A stretch of DNA of 64,000 nucleotides from Arthrobacter methylotrophus. Lineage in GTDB: Bacteria; Actinomycetota; Actinomycetes; Actinomycetales; Micrococcaceae. The stretch covers positions 1 through 64,000 of the forward strand of contig NZ_BAABED010000001.1 in assembly GCF_039539965.1 (NCBI RefSeq), read 5' to 3'. A program made the position numbers and the translations under genes. The notes beneath the pieces were generated by a model, which was given only the letters and a program-made list of their open reading frames with translations, was not told the origin of the DNA and did not search any database. Position 1 is the first letter of the stretch; each line of letters starts with the position of its first letter. Below are positions 52,936 to 63,842 of this stretch, piece after piece.

Positions 52936-54228
52936 TTAGTGGGTGAGGTCCTTGCCTTTGGTTTCCGGGATCATGAAGGCGAACGCGATTCCGATCGCCA
53001 GCAGGATCACGGCGTAGACGTTGAACATGTTCGCCTGGCCGATGCTGCCGAGCCATGTCTGCAGGTACGGAGCAGTCCCGCCGAAGACCGCTACGCAGAT
53101 CGAGTACGGGACGCCGACACCCACGGTGCGGATCTTGGTCGGGAACAGCTCGGCGTACACGGCCGGGACAATCGCGGCGCTGCCGGCGATGAAGAACAAC
53201 ATTACGGACATCGATACGGCCAGCTGCCAGGGGGAGTCCTTCAGGAGCCACGTCATCGGGAAGTGCAGCAACGCCGCACCTGCGGAGCTAACGATCAGGA
53301 CTGGCTTGCGGCCGATACGGTCGGACAGCTTGCCCCAGAACGGCAGCGAAGCGATGAACGCAATATTGCCGATGACGCCCGCCCACAGGGCTGCTCCGCG
53401 GTCCATCTTGAGGGTGGATGCCGCATAGCTCGGCGCCACGACGCCCCAGATGTAGTAGACAACGGTGAGGCCGACGGTCAGGCCGATCACTTGCAGGGCC
53501 TGCTTGCGGTACTTGACGATCTGCGGCCACATGGGCTCGCGCTTTTCCTTCGGCGCCTCGGCTTCGAATGCCTCGGTTTCCTTCATCTTGGCCCGCATGA
53601 CCAAGGCGTAGATACCCAAGGCGCCGCCCACCAAGAACGGAACGCGCCAGCCCCAGGCGTTCATGTCGGCCTTGCTCAGCACTCCGGTGAGGATGGCGCC
53701 GAGCAGGGTTCCGGCGAGGATGCCGGCGGTGCCGGAAGTGTAGATGAGGGTGGCCCAGAAGCCGCGCTTTTCCTTGGGCGCCATTTCGGAGAGGTACGTT
53801 TGCGACGACGGCAGCTCGCCACCGTGGGCGAGGCCCTGGATGAGGCGGGCCACGAGGAGCATGACGGAAGCGAAGGCGCCGACGGCTTGGAAGGTGGGCG
53901 CGATGCCGATCAGCAGGCTGCCGACAGCTGCGAGGCCGACGGCGAAGGTCATGGACGTCTTGCGGCCGATCCTGTCGCCGATCCAGCCGAAGACAAAGCC
54001 GCCGAACGGCCGGGCGACGAATCCGACGGCGAAGATCGCCAGGGTGGAGAGGACCGCGGAGGTGGGGTCGGCGCTGCTGAAGAGGGCGCTGGCAATGAAG
54101 GGCGAGAACGTGGCGTAGATAGCCCAGTCGTACCATTCGACGGCGTTGCCGATGCCGGTGCCGATGAGTGTCCGCAGATGGGACTTGTGAATCTGAACGG
54201 TGGCTGAAGCGCCTACGGTAGCGGTCAT
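52936..54228 (-). CDS. MHS-family MFS transporter
   Basis: A 430-residue metabolite:H+ symporter. The N-terminal block HLRTLIGTGIGNAVEWYDWAIYATFSPF and VGFVARPFGGFVFGWIGDRIGRKTSM are the MHS signature, with RLIQGLAHGGELPSSQTYLSEMAP for the next loop. Family substrates include dicarboxylates, shikimate, betaine and aromatic acids. GGAG eight bases before the ATG at 54228 favours that start over TTG 54240. It lies 27 bp downstream of an M20 amidohydrolase gene, so the pair probably imports and hydrolyses one amide or acylated amino acid, under the divergent Lrp-type regulator. Confidence 0.9.
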   Translation of the reverse strand: MTATVGASATVQIHKSHLRTLIGTGIGNAVEWYDWAIYATFSPFIASALFSSADPTSAVLSTLAIFAVGFVARPFGGFVFGWIGDRIGRKTSMTFAVGLAAVGSLLIGIAPTFQAVGAFASVMLLVARLIQGLAHGGELPSSQTYLSEMAPKEKRGFWATLIYTSGTAGILAGTLLGAILTGVLSKADMNAWGWRVPFLVGGALGIYALVMRAKMKETEAFEAEAPKEKREPMWPQIVKYRKQALQVIGLTVGLTVVYYIWGVVAPSYAASTLKMDRGAALWAGVIGNIAFIASLPFWGKLSDRIGRKPVLIVSSAGAALLHFPMTWLLKDSPWQLAVSMSVMLFFIAGSAAIVPAVYAELFPTKIRTVGVGVPYSICVAVFGGTAPYLQTWLGSIGQANMFNVYAVILLAIGIAFAFMIPETKGKDLTH

Positions 54229-54255
54229 GTCTTGCTCCAAGGTATGGGGTGGTGG

Positions 54256-55476
54256 TTAGTTGCCGGCGGCGAGCGTGGCGATGCGGGAGAGAGCGAGCTC
54301 GGCGTAGAGTGCCGCGCCGTCGGCCAGGACGCCGTCGTCGAAGGTGGCGTAGGGGGAGTGATTGAACGGTGAGGTGGCGTGGTCCACACCTCGTGGCACT
54401 GCGCTGAGGCCCACGAAGGTTCCGGGTACTTCGGCCAGGACGCGGGAGAAGTCTTCCGAGCCGCTGAGAGGCGTGGCCCAGCGGGAGAGCCTGGAATCGC
54501 CGACCATGCCCGAGATGACGTTCTCGGCCGTGTGCGTCTCGTCCTCGTCGGTAACAGTCATCGGGTATTCGGCGCGGTAATCGACGTCCACCTCGAGTCC
54601 GTGGGCTGCGGCGATGCCCTTGAGGAGCTGCGGAATCGAGGTCATCATCCGGTCGCGGGAGGCTTCGGAGAAGGTACGGATGGTTGCTTCGAAACGGGCA
54701 GATTCGGGAATGACATTCCGCTTGGTGCCGGCTTGCAGCACACCAACGGTCAGGACTACGGGATCGAACATGTTGAACTGCCGCGTGATCATGACCTGCA
54801 GTGCCGTGACCATTTCGGCGGCCGCCGTGACGGGGTCCTTGGCCGCATGCGGTGCCGAACCGTGGCCGCCGGCCCCCAGGATCGTCACGAAGAGACCATC
54901 CGAGGCGCTCATCATCACGCCCGGCTTGGTGCAGAACTGGCCATACGGTTCCAAGGACGAGAAGACGTGCATGCCATATGCGGCGTTCACGCGCCGGCCC
55001 GCGGCGTCCAGGACACCTTCGCGGATCATGTGGCCCGCGCCGTCGAAGCCTTCTTCGCCCGGCTGGAACATGAGGACGACGTCGCCGGCTAGCTGGTGGC
55101 GACGTTCGGCCAGGAGGGTTGCGGCTCCGGCGAGCATGGCGGTGTGGAGGTCGTGGCCGCAGGCGTGCATCGCGCCGTCGATCTTCGAGGAGAACCCGAC
55201 GCCGGTGCGCTCCTGGACCGGGAGCCCGTCCATGTCGGCGCGCAGCAGCACCACGGGCTTGTCCGCCGAGGCGTAAGGGGCGCCCCCGCGCAAGACTGCG
55301 GTAACCGACGTCGTGCTCTCACCGAGGGTGATGTCGTAGGGAAGTCCGTCGAGCGCCTTGAGTACCTTTTCCTGGGTGCGTGGGAGGTCCAAGCCGATTT
55401 CCGGTTCCTGGTGAAGCTCGTGACGGAACCGGGCGATTTCTCCCTGCATCTCTTGGGCGTCTGCGGCGATCGACAT
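54256..55476 (-). CDS. M20 family amidohydrolase
   Basis: A 406-residue peptidase M20/hippurate hydrolase-type enzyme. Zinc ligands: MHACGHDLHTAMLAGAA (Cys/His), FQPGEEGFDGAGHMI (Glu-Glu) and the later SGSEDFSRVLAEVPG and FNHSPYATFDD. The Cys in HACGHD and the layout fit carboxypeptidase Ss1/IAA-amino acid hydrolase relatives, which cut N-acyl amino acids. First gene of the amidohydrolase-MHS transporter operon, divergent from a double Lrp regulator. The exact amide substrate is unknown. Confidence 0.92.
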   Translation of the reverse strand: MSIAADAQEMQGEIARFRHELHQEPEIGLDLPRTQEKVLKALDGLPYDITLGESTTSVTAVLRGGAPYASADKPVVLLRADMDGLPVQERTGVGFSSKIDGAMHACGHDLHTAMLAGAATLLAERRHQLAGDVVLMFQPGEEGFDGAGHMIREGVLDAAGRRVNAAYGMHVFSSLEPYGQFCTKPGVMMSASDGLFVTILGAGGHGSAPHAAKDPVTAAAEMVTALQVMITRQFNMFDPVVLTVGVLQAGTKRNVIPESARFEATIRTFSEASRDRMMTSIPQLLKGIAAAHGLEVDVDYRAEYPMTVTDEDETHTAENVISGMVGDSRLSRWATPLSGSEDFSRVLAEVPGTFVGLSAVPRGVDHATSPFNHSPYATFDDGVLADGAALYAELALSRIATLAAGN

Positions 55477-55519
55477 CTGTTCTCCTGTTTCCTGAACGAT
55501 TGGTAAGTATCCATAGCCA

Positions 55520-55542
55520 TTGTGGAGTGATTCGACTCACAA
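55520..55542. promoter_or_regulatory. Candidate Lrp/AsnC-type operator
   Basis: TTGTGGAGT and ACTCACAA form an inverted repeat (one extra G in the left arm) around GATTCG, midway between the divergent amidohydrolase and regulator genes. A second short symmetry, TTCCA-N6-TGGAA, lies at 55544-55559. Either could be the regulator's site; the evidence is position and symmetry only. Confidence 0.45.
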
Positions 55543-55619
55543 TCTTCCAAAGCCATGGAAAAATTCAGAAGCATGCCAGAATTAACAGGATCCACGCATC
55601 ACCTAGGAGAGGATCGCTG

Positions 55620-56657
55620 ATGGAACTCAGTGAAGAGGACCTCCGCCTGATCAATGCCCTCCAGATCTCGCCACGGATCAGTTGGTCCGATGCCGCCGAC
55701 GTCCTGAACGTCCATGCCACCACCTTGGCCGCGCGTTGGGACCGTCTTCGCGAGTCCGGAGCCGCATGGACAACCGCCCACCTCATGGGCCATCCCAAGA
55801 ACGCATGCCTGGCCCTCCTGGACGTCGACTGCGAAATGCACCTCAGGCCCGAAGTCACGGCTGCCCTCGCGGCAATTCCCGAGATCATCACGGTCGAGGA
55901 GGCCGCCAGCAACCGGGACCTGATGCTCACGGTCATCACCCGGGACCTCGGCGAGTTCAGCAGCCGGCTCTTGCCGCAACTGAAGGAAATCCGGGGCCTC
56001 ACCAAGTACCGGACCTCGCTCTGCACCCGGATCCACACGAGCGGCTACGCATGGCGGCTCAACGTGCTGAGCCGGGCCGAGCAGCAAGCGCTGCGCGCCC
56101 TCGCCGGGCCGGAAACGGCCAATCCGTACGCCCCCGAGCAGATCGTCATCCCGCCGCCGGAGAGCCACCTGGCACTCCTTCCCTTCCTCGCCCGGGATGG
56201 AAGAGCCTCTGCCGCGGAGATCGCCCGCGCCCTGGGGCGACACCCTGCCACCGTGCAGCGGCAGCTCGGCCGGGTGCTCGCGAGCCGAATGCTGTCCTTC
56301 CGGTGCGAAATTGCCCAGCAATTCTCCGGGTACCCCATCACGTGCCAATGGTTCGCGAATGTTCCGGCCGGCCAACACAGCTTTGCAGCGGCCGAACTGC
56401 GGACCATCAGGAACATCAGGTTCACGGCCTCCACCACCGGGAGCACCAACTTTGTGATCATCATGTGGCTGCGTTCGCTGGCCGAGGTCATGGAAATGGA
56501 ACTCGCCATCCAACAGCGCATCCCTAGGATTGAACTGGTTGAAAGCGTCGTCATGTTAAGCACGGCCAAGCGGGTCGGCTGGATGCTGAACCCGGACTCG
56601 ACGGCGACTGGCGCCGTCGTGCCGACGGCTGCGGGTGAGTTGCTCCCCGTAATCTAG
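55620..56657 (+). CDS. Double-domain Lrp/AsnC regulator
   Basis: A 345-residue protein with two complete Lrp units. Unit 1: HTH LRLINALQISPRISWSDAADVLNVHATTLAARWDRLRESG and an AsnC ligand domain (ACLALLDVDCEMHLRPEVTAALAAIPEII). Unit 2: HTH LLPFLARDGRASAAEIARALGRHPATVQRQLGRVLASRM and a second ligand domain ending IQQRIPRIELVESVVMLSTAKRVG. Normal Lrp proteins have one unit of about 150 residues. The frame is open far upstream, but MELSEEDLRLI at 55620 is the natural start, following TAGGAGAGG. Divergent from the M20/MHS operon and probably its regulator; ligand likely an amino acid. Confidence 0.9.
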   Translation: MELSEEDLRLINALQISPRISWSDAADVLNVHATTLAARWDRLRESGAAWTTAHLMGHPKNACLALLDVDCEMHLRPEVTAALAAIPEIITVEEAASNRDLMLTVITRDLGEFSSRLLPQLKEIRGLTKYRTSLCTRIHTSGYAWRLNVLSRAEQQALRALAGPETANPYAPEQIVIPPPESHLALLPFLARDGRASAAEIARALGRHPATVQRQLGRVLASRMLSFRCEIAQQFSGYPITCQWFANVPAGQHSFAAAELRTIRNIRFTASTTGSTNFVIIMWLRSLAEVMEMELAIQQRIPRIELVESVVMLSTAKRVGWMLNPDSTATGAVVPTAAGELLPVI

Positions 56658-56784
56658 GGCGGACGACGGCGGGCCCACGGCTTGGGGGAGCGACCCACGG
56701 ATTTGCTCACGCGGCCGGATCCTTCCACGGCTCGTCAGACGGGAAACCGCAGGCCTAGACTGTGGCTCTGAGGACGTCTCCGAG

Positions 56785-57228
56785 ATGGGTGCCATGGCGC
56801 GATTGAGTTTTCTTGACAGATTCAGGCCAGTCGGTGCTCCGGGGCCCGCTGGCCCCGCCGGCGTGCCGTCCGCTGATGCCCAGGGGCCGGCCGCGGAACT
56901 GGGAGCCGTATTCGCCGCATTGGCCGGCGACGTCGCATCGTGCGCGGCACTTGTTGAGGAAGCACGCAAGAGTGCGGAACAGGACGTGCTCCGGGCCCGC
57001 CGGCAAGCGGCTGCGCTTTTGTCCCAGGCGCGGCTCGAGGCCGGTGCCGAGCGAGCCAACGCCGCCGCGCGGGCCGGACGGTCAGCATCGGAGAGGGACG
57101 CACAGCTTCTGGAACAGGCTCGACATGAGGCCGCGGCCGTGGAAGAGACCGGCCTGGCACTCATTCCAGGCGTCGTTACCGAGGTCATGGACAGCCTGTT
57201 GGCTCCGCAAGGCGCTGGACACGAATGA
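56785..57228 (+). CDS. V/A-type ATPase peripheral-stalk subunit (H/G-like)
   Basis: A 147-residue protein with a long Ala/Arg/Glu-rich helix (residues about 35-125: FAALAGDVASCAALVEEARK, RARRQAAALLSQARLEAGAE, RDAQLLEQARHEAAAVEE), the form of the G/H subunit that pairs with E in the peripheral stalk. Sequence identity to the family is low, so the call rests on composition and on being first in the operon. Start ATG 56785 (or 56794). Its stop overlaps the next gene as ATGA. A weak -10-like TAGACT lies at 56755-56760. Confidence 0.6.
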   Translation: MGAMARLSFLDRFRPVGAPGPAGPAGVPSADAQGPAAELGAVFAALAGDVASCAALVEEARKSAEQDVLRARRQAAALLSQARLEAGAERANAAARAGRSASERDAQLLEQARHEAAAVEETGLALIPGVVTEVMDSLLAPQGAGHE

Positions 57229-58137
57229 AGGCCGACTGGGTGGCTGCGTCTGTGCGTTCCCGAGCCATGGCGGAGCGCCGCGTTGGTGCCGGCAGCAGCC
57301 GGGAAATGGCTGCCCAACCGACCTTGGACCATGCCTTGGCATTGCTTCAGGAGTCAAGCTACGCGGAACGGCTCAGGGGAAATCCAGGACTTCTGGCAGC
57401 TGAGCGTGCCATCCACGAGTCGGTCCTCTGGCAACTGCGGGTCCTCGCCGGATGGCTTCCGGCGTCGGGCACCTCGCTTGCGCGAGCAGCCGCGGGAATT
57501 TTTGAAATTGAAAACGTCATGGCTTTGGCCCGCCGGCTTGCTGGCGGGGCAGAGGCACCCGAGCCCTATCACTTGGGAGCCCTTGCGACCGCTTGGCCCC
57601 GCCTGCAGTCGGCCGGATCCAGCGAAGAATTGGCCGCGGCCTTGCACGCATCAGCCTGGGGGGACGTCGGTGTTGCGCGTCCAGGCGACCTTAAGGATGC
57701 TTTGACCGTTGTGTGGGCACGGCGATTGGCCGCTGTGGCGCCCGCCGCACGGCCGTGGTGTGGAGCGGCATGCGTCCTGGTGGCAGCCAGGATCCTGACT
57801 GTCGACGGTGCGACGACGCCGGCCCCCGTCCTTCGCTTATTGGGGCCGGTCATCGGCCGGTCGTGGCAAGACGCCAAGGGGCTCGCCGAGTTCTCGTCGG
57901 CGCTCCCGCCGGGACTGCGGAACGTGGTCGTTGGTATTGAGTCACCGACAGATTTGTGGCGCGCCGAGGCCCGGGCGCGTGTCGTGGTGGAGCGGGACGC
58001 TTTCCAGTTGCTTCGTCGTCCGATGCCCGGACCCGACGTCGTGCTAGGCGCCATCGCGGTGCTGTTCACCGATGCGTGGCGGATCCGTGCCGCGCTGACT
58101 GCCGCAGCGGCGGGCGCCGGATCGAGCGAGGTGCTCG

Positions 58138-58151
<14 letters not shown>
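57225..58151 (+). CDS. V/A-type ATPase subunit C (central stalk socket)
   Basis: A 308-residue subunit that connects the rotor stalk to the K ring. It has the Ala-rich helical repeats of the C/d family (LRGNPGLLAAERAIHESVLWQLRVLAGWLPASG, GIFEIENVMALARRLAGG, PYHLGALATAWPRLQSAG) with the short ENVMALARR segment typical of it. Overlaps the previous gene by four bases and subunit I by fourteen. In Thermus and enterococcal operons C comes later, after K/E; here it is second, which is part of the unusual order. Confidence 0.75.
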
Positions 58152-59905
<1,754 letters not shown>

Positions 59906-59921
59906 GCAGGTGGTTGGAACG

Positions 59922-60146
59922 ATGTCCCACACCATTGCCGCGATCGGTGAACAGGCTCTGCTGGACGGATTCCTGCTTGCGGGGGTCAGCGTCTTCGCAG
60001 GCTCCACCGATGAAGAAATCCTCCATGCGTGGAGGGCGCTCCCCGAGGGAACTGCGGTGGTGGTGCTCACGCCCGCCGCTGCGCGCTCACTGGACCAATT
60101 CCTGGCTGATCCCCGCTCGCCCATGAGCGTGGTGCTTCCCTCGTGA
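59922..60146 (+). CDS. V/A-type ATPase subunit F, short
   Basis: A 74-residue protein: MSHTIAAIGEQALLDGFLLAGVSVFAGSTDEEILHAWRAL then EGTAVVVLTPAAARSLDQFL. This is the alternating beta-alpha core of subunit F, which sits on the D shaft, but it is shorter than the usual 100 or so residues and ends just after the second strand-helix pair. Overlaps the E gene by four bases. Sixteen bases separate it from the K stop. Position in the operon supports the call. Confidence 0.7.
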   Translation: MSHTIAAIGEQALLDGFLLAGVSVFAGSTDEEILHAWRALPEGTAVVVLTPAAARSLDQFLADPRSPMSVVLPS

Positions 60147-60664
60147 CCGGGTTGGGCCCGGAATCCGAAAGCGCCCTGCAACCAGTGCGGAAGGCGCTGC
60201 GCGCTGCGGCCGAGGAACTGGCCTCCGGGATCCGCGGCGATGCTGCCAGGGAGGCCGCAGGCCTGTTGGATGCCGCGCGCGCCGAAGCTGCAGGCATCCT
60301 CGCAGGGGCGGCCAAAGAGGGCGAGTCTGCGGCTCGCTTGGAGGCGGCAATGCGTTCAGCGCGGGTGCGCCGCCAGGCGCACGAACTTGTCTTGGCACAG
60401 CGGAATTCCCTCCGTGTGGAACTCCATCGCCGGGTACGGGAAGCTGCGGCGGGACTCACCTCCGATTCCCGGTACGCGGGGATGATGATCCGGCTCACGT
60501 CGCAATGCAAGGAGCTACTCGGCCCGGATGCGAGCGTATCCGAGAGCCCTGAAGGCGGTGTCATCGCCCATGCAGGCTCACGCCGTCTGGACCTTTCCCT
60601 TCCGGTGCTGGCCGAGATGGCCCTGGACTCCATGCCCGGGGCGCGTGAGCTGTGGAACCGGTAG
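60143..60664 (+). CDS. V/A-type ATPase subunit E (peripheral stalk)
   Basis: A 173-residue stalk subunit, a little shorter than the usual 190-200. The N-terminal helix is Ala/Glu/Arg-rich (LRAAAEELASGIRGDAAREAAGLLDAARAEAAGILAGAAK), and the C-terminal globular head has the E-type blocks RYAGMMIRLTSQCKELLG and GGVIAHAGSRRLDLSLPVLAEMAL. It overlaps subunit A by thirteen bases. Together with the H/G-like subunit it would form the peripheral stalk that anchors subunit I. Confidence 0.8.
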   Translation: MTGLGPESESALQPVRKALRAAAEELASGIRGDAAREAAGLLDAARAEAAGILAGAAKEGESAARLEAAMRSARVRRQAHELVLAQRNSLRVELHRRVREAAAGLTSDSRYAGMMIRLTSQCKELLGPDASVSESPEGGVIAHAGSRRLDLSLPVLAEMALDSMPGARELWNR

Positions 60665-62400
60665 CGGCACGGAAGGACGGCACCGTGGTGCACGTCAGCG
60701 GACCCCTCGTCGAGATCGAGGGAGTTGATGGGTTGTCCATGCTTGAGCTGATCGCCGTCGGCCCTCGCCGCATCAGCGCCGAAACGGTGGCCATAACCGG
60801 GACCCGGGCAACCCTGCAGGCCTATGAATACACCGGCGGCCTGAAAGCCGGCGACGTTGCTGCCCCTACCGGTGGCGAACTTTCCGGACTGATGGGGCCT
60901 GGTTTGCTCGGGCAGGTGTTCGACGGGCTCATGCGGCCGCTTTCCTCGGCACCGATGTGGCTGACGCCCGAACGGTCGGGATCCGCGGAAGACCCGACGT
61001 CGTTGGCCCGCGAGTGGACCTTCCAACCGGAGGCGGTGCCCGGGACGAGTGTCTCCTCCGGCGATGTCTTGGGCACTGTGCCGGATTCGGGATCGGTGGT
61101 ACACCGGGTTCTGGTGCCGGCGGGCGTATCGGGCAAGCTCGGCTGGCTGGCTCCAAAGAGCAGGGTTCACCTGTTCGACACCGTAGCTGTGGTCGGAGAC
61201 CACGAGGTGACCCTTGCCGAACGCTGTCCGGTGCGCCGCCCGCGGCCGTTCAGGACCAGGCACACAAGCACGGAGCCCCTGCATACGGGCCAGAGAGTCC
61301 TTGACCTGATGTTTCCGGTGGCGCGGGGAACGGCTGCGGCGGTTCCGGGCGGATTCGGGACCGGCAAGACCATGATGCTGCAGCAGATAGCGAAGTGGAG
61401 CGACGCCGACGTCATTGTCTATGTGGGCTGCGGGGAGCGCGGCAACGAAATGGCTGATGTCCTGGACGGACTCTCGCAGCTTGAGGACGGACGCACGGGG
61501 GGAAAGCTGATTGACCGTACCGTCATTATCGCCAATACCTCGAATATGCCCATGATGGCGCGTGAGGCAAGCATCTTCAGCGGGATCACGGTTGCCGAGT
61601 ATTACCGGGACATGGGTTATGACGTCGTCGTGATCGCGGATTCGACCTCCCGCTGGGCAGAGGCCTTGCGCGAATTCGCCAACCGGAACGGTGACCTACC
61701 CGCCGAGGAGGGTTACCCGGCGAATCTCGCCTCGGAACTGGCCTCCTTCTACGAGCGGGCCGGCACTGTAACGACGCTCGGCGGGAAGACAGCCTCCGTC
61801 ACGGTGATCGGGGCCGTTTCCCCGCCCGGGGGCGACATGACGGAGCCGGTCACTACGGACTCCCAGCGGTTTGTTCGGTCCTTGTGGATGTTGGACCGGG
61901 ATCTGGCCTACTCAAGGCACTATCCCGCAGTGAGCTGGACAAGCTCCTTCGCCCGCGACGCGGAAGCCCTCGGCACTTGGCATGAGGCCAACGGGCAGTC
62001 CGGTTGGGCGGCCCGTCGGGCCCGCGCAGCCACCCTGCTGGCCCAGGCGGACCAGCTCGCCGAATTGGCGGAGATCATCGGGACCTCCTCGCTGCCAGGC
62101 CACGAACGGATGGTGCTGCTAGGTGGTCGCCTGTTACGTGACGGAGTGCTGATGCAAAACGCGCTTAGCGCCAATGACGGATTCTGTTCCCCGGAAAAAG
62201 GCGCCGCATTGCTCGACCTCGTGCTCGACGTCGTCGACGCTTGCCAGAGGCTTGTGGAACGGGGGGTTGCAGCCACCACCATCGAGCGAGCCGATCTCGG
62301 ACTGGTTCTTCGGGCACGTGAAGAAACGGGGCCCGCGGACGCGGCGGCTGTCAAAGCCCGCAGCAGTGAGATGCTCAAGGCATTGGAGGCTTTGCAATGA
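60652..62400 (+). CDS. V/A-type ATPase catalytic subunit A
   Basis: A 582-residue catalytic subunit. P-loop GGFGTGKTMMLQQIAKWSD near residue 232; GCGERGNEMADVL carries the catalytic Glu region, and DSTSRWAEALREFANRNGDLPAEEGYPANLASELASFYERAG is the signature; SPPGGDMTEPVT follows. The N-terminal bulge (non-homologous region) is present, as in V/A-type rather than F-type enzymes. ATG at 60652; it overlaps subunit E and, by four bases, subunit B. All key residues intact. Confidence 0.95.
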   Translation: MEPVAARKDGTVVHVSGPLVEIEGVDGLSMLELIAVGPRRISAETVAITGTRATLQAYEYTGGLKAGDVAAPTGGELSGLMGPGLLGQVFDGLMRPLSSAPMWLTPERSGSAEDPTSLAREWTFQPEAVPGTSVSSGDVLGTVPDSGSVVHRVLVPAGVSGKLGWLAPKSRVHLFDTVAVVGDHEVTLAERCPVRRPRPFRTRHTSTEPLHTGQRVLDLMFPVARGTAAAVPGGFGTGKTMMLQQIAKWSDADVIVYVGCGERGNEMADVLDGLSQLEDGRTGGKLIDRTVIIANTSNMPMMAREASIFSGITVAEYYRDMGYDVVVIADSTSRWAEALREFANRNGDLPAEEGYPANLASELASFYERAGTVTTLGGKTASVTVIGAVSPPGGDMTEPVTTDSQRFVRSLWMLDRDLAYSRHYPAVSWTSSFARDAEALGTWHEANGQSGWAARRARAATLLAQADQLAELAEIIGTSSLPGHERMVLLGGRLLRDGVLMQNALSANDGFCSPEKGAALLDLVLDVVDACQRLVERGVAATTIERADLGLVLRAREETGPADAAAVKARSSEMLKALEALQ

Positions 62401-63842
62401 TCCATTCACAAGCCGCGGAGCCCCGCGAAGCCGGCCCGTTGCCGCTACCCCCGGCCTTCGCCGCGCAGATCTCCCACGGCGATGTTCGGGAGCTCCGTGG
62501 ACCACTGCTCATCGCCGGCGGGATAGAAGGAGTCGGCTGGGATGAATTCGCCACGATCGATATGGACGGCGGTGAGCGCCGGCACGGCCTGGTCCTCGAA
62601 GTGGACCAGGACCTCGCCACTTTGCAGGTACTTGAAAGCACCGACGGCATGTCGCTGGGCGGCATCAGGATCCGTTTCGAGGGACGTCCCTTGCACATCG
62701 AAGTGGGAACCGAATGGCTGGGACGTGTCTGCAACGGACGCGGTGAACCGCTCGACGGCGGGCCCCCCGTTTCGGGGACGGCAACGCTTCCTGTCAGTGG
62801 TTGGCCGCTGAACCCCGTCTACCGGGAACCCCCGCAAGAACCTGTGTTGACCGGCATTTCCGTGATCGATGGATTGACCACCTTGGTCAGGGGACAAAAA
62901 CTCCCCATCTTCTCCGTGCCCGGTCTTGCGCACTTGACGCTGGCTACCCAGATTGCAGCCCAAGCGACCTCGAGCGGTCAGTCCTTCCGAGTGGTGTTCG
63001 CCGCGATGGGCCTGACCCACGCTGATATCGCATACGTCAGGGACCGCCTTGAAGGACGATCTGCCGAGGGAGAATTGGTGCTCCTCCTCAATGCGGCCGA
63101 CGATCCGGTCATTGAACGGATACTCACACCCCGGATCGCCCTCACCATTGCCGAACACCTTGCATATACCGAGGGCCACGACGTTCTCGTGATCATGTCA
63201 GACATGACCAGTTATGCCGAGGCGGTCCGTGAGGTTTCTGCTGCGCGACGGGAAATTCCGGCGCGAAGGGCCTACCCCGGTTACTTGTACAGCGACCTTG
63301 CCACCCTTTATGAGCGCTGTGGGCGGGTCAAGGGTCACGATGGCTCCGTCACGATCATCCCAGTGCTGACGATGCCGGGCGGCGACATGACCCACCCGGT
63401 TCCGGACCTGACCGGCTACATCACCGAGGGACAAATTGTCCTTGCCCCCGAAATAGCATCCCGTGGCATCTACCCGCCAGTCGACGTCCTGTCCTCCCTG
63501 TCGCGGCTGATGCGCAGCGGTGCTGGTAAAGACCGGACGCGCGAAGACCACCTCGACGTTGCCGCCCAGGTTCTCGCCGCCATGGCGCGGGCGCGGCAAG
63601 CCACCGAATTGGCCGAGCTGGTCGGCGCGGCGGCGCTGAGTGAAACCGACCGCAGTTACATCGAGTTCCAGACTCTGGTGGAAAACGGCCTCTTCAACCA
63701 GGGCCGCGACGAAATCCGTACCTTGGACGATACATTGGCACGGGCCTGGGCTGCGCTGGCTGCGCTACCGGAACAAGAGCTGACAATGGTGTCCACCGAT
63801 TTCCTGAAGCGCTATCTGCCCCACCGGGATGGCAATCCGTGA
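62397..63842 (+). CDS. V/A-type ATPase regulatory subunit B
   Basis: A 481-residue non-catalytic subunit. Blocks: LGRVCNGRGEPLDGGPP, VLTGISVIDGLTTLVRGQKLPIFS, LLNAADDPVIERILTPRIALTIAEHLAY, RRAYPGYLYSDLATLYERCGRVKGHDGSVTIIPVLTMPGGDMTHPVPDLTGYITEGQI and SRLMRSGAGKDRTREDH. As expected for B, no Walker A GKT is present in the equivalent place (VPGLAHLTLA). Its TGA overlaps the GTG of subunit D. The N-terminus has a short extension of about 20 residues. Confidence 0.95.
   Translation: MIHSQAAEPREAGPLPLPPAFAAQISHGDVRELRGPLLIAGGIEGVGWDEFATIDMDGGERRHGLVLEVDQDLATLQVLESTDGMSLGGIRIRFEGRPLHIEVGTEWLGRVCNGRGEPLDGGPPVSGTATLPVSGWPLNPVYREPPQEPVLTGISVIDGLTTLVRGQKLPIFSVPGLAHLTLATQIAAQATSSGQSFRVVFAAMGLTHADIAYVRDRLEGRSAEGELVLLLNAADDPVIERILTPRIALTIAEHLAYTEGHDVLVIMSDMTSYAEAVREVSAARREIPARRAYPGYLYSDLATLYERCGRVKGHDGSVTIIPVLTMPGGDMTHPVPDLTGYITEGQIVLAPEIASRGIYPPVDVLSSLSRLMRSGAGKDRTREDHLDVAAQVLAAMARARQATELAELVGAAALSETDRSYIEFQTLVENGLFNQGRDEIRTLDDTLARAWAALAALPEQELTMVSTDFLKRYLPHRDGNP

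Noticed and set aside
52939..54207. 422-residue open frame on the plus strand
   Set aside because: It is antisense to the MHS transporter, low-complexity (Gly/Asp/Glu/Arg/His) and matches nothing; a by-product of high GC.
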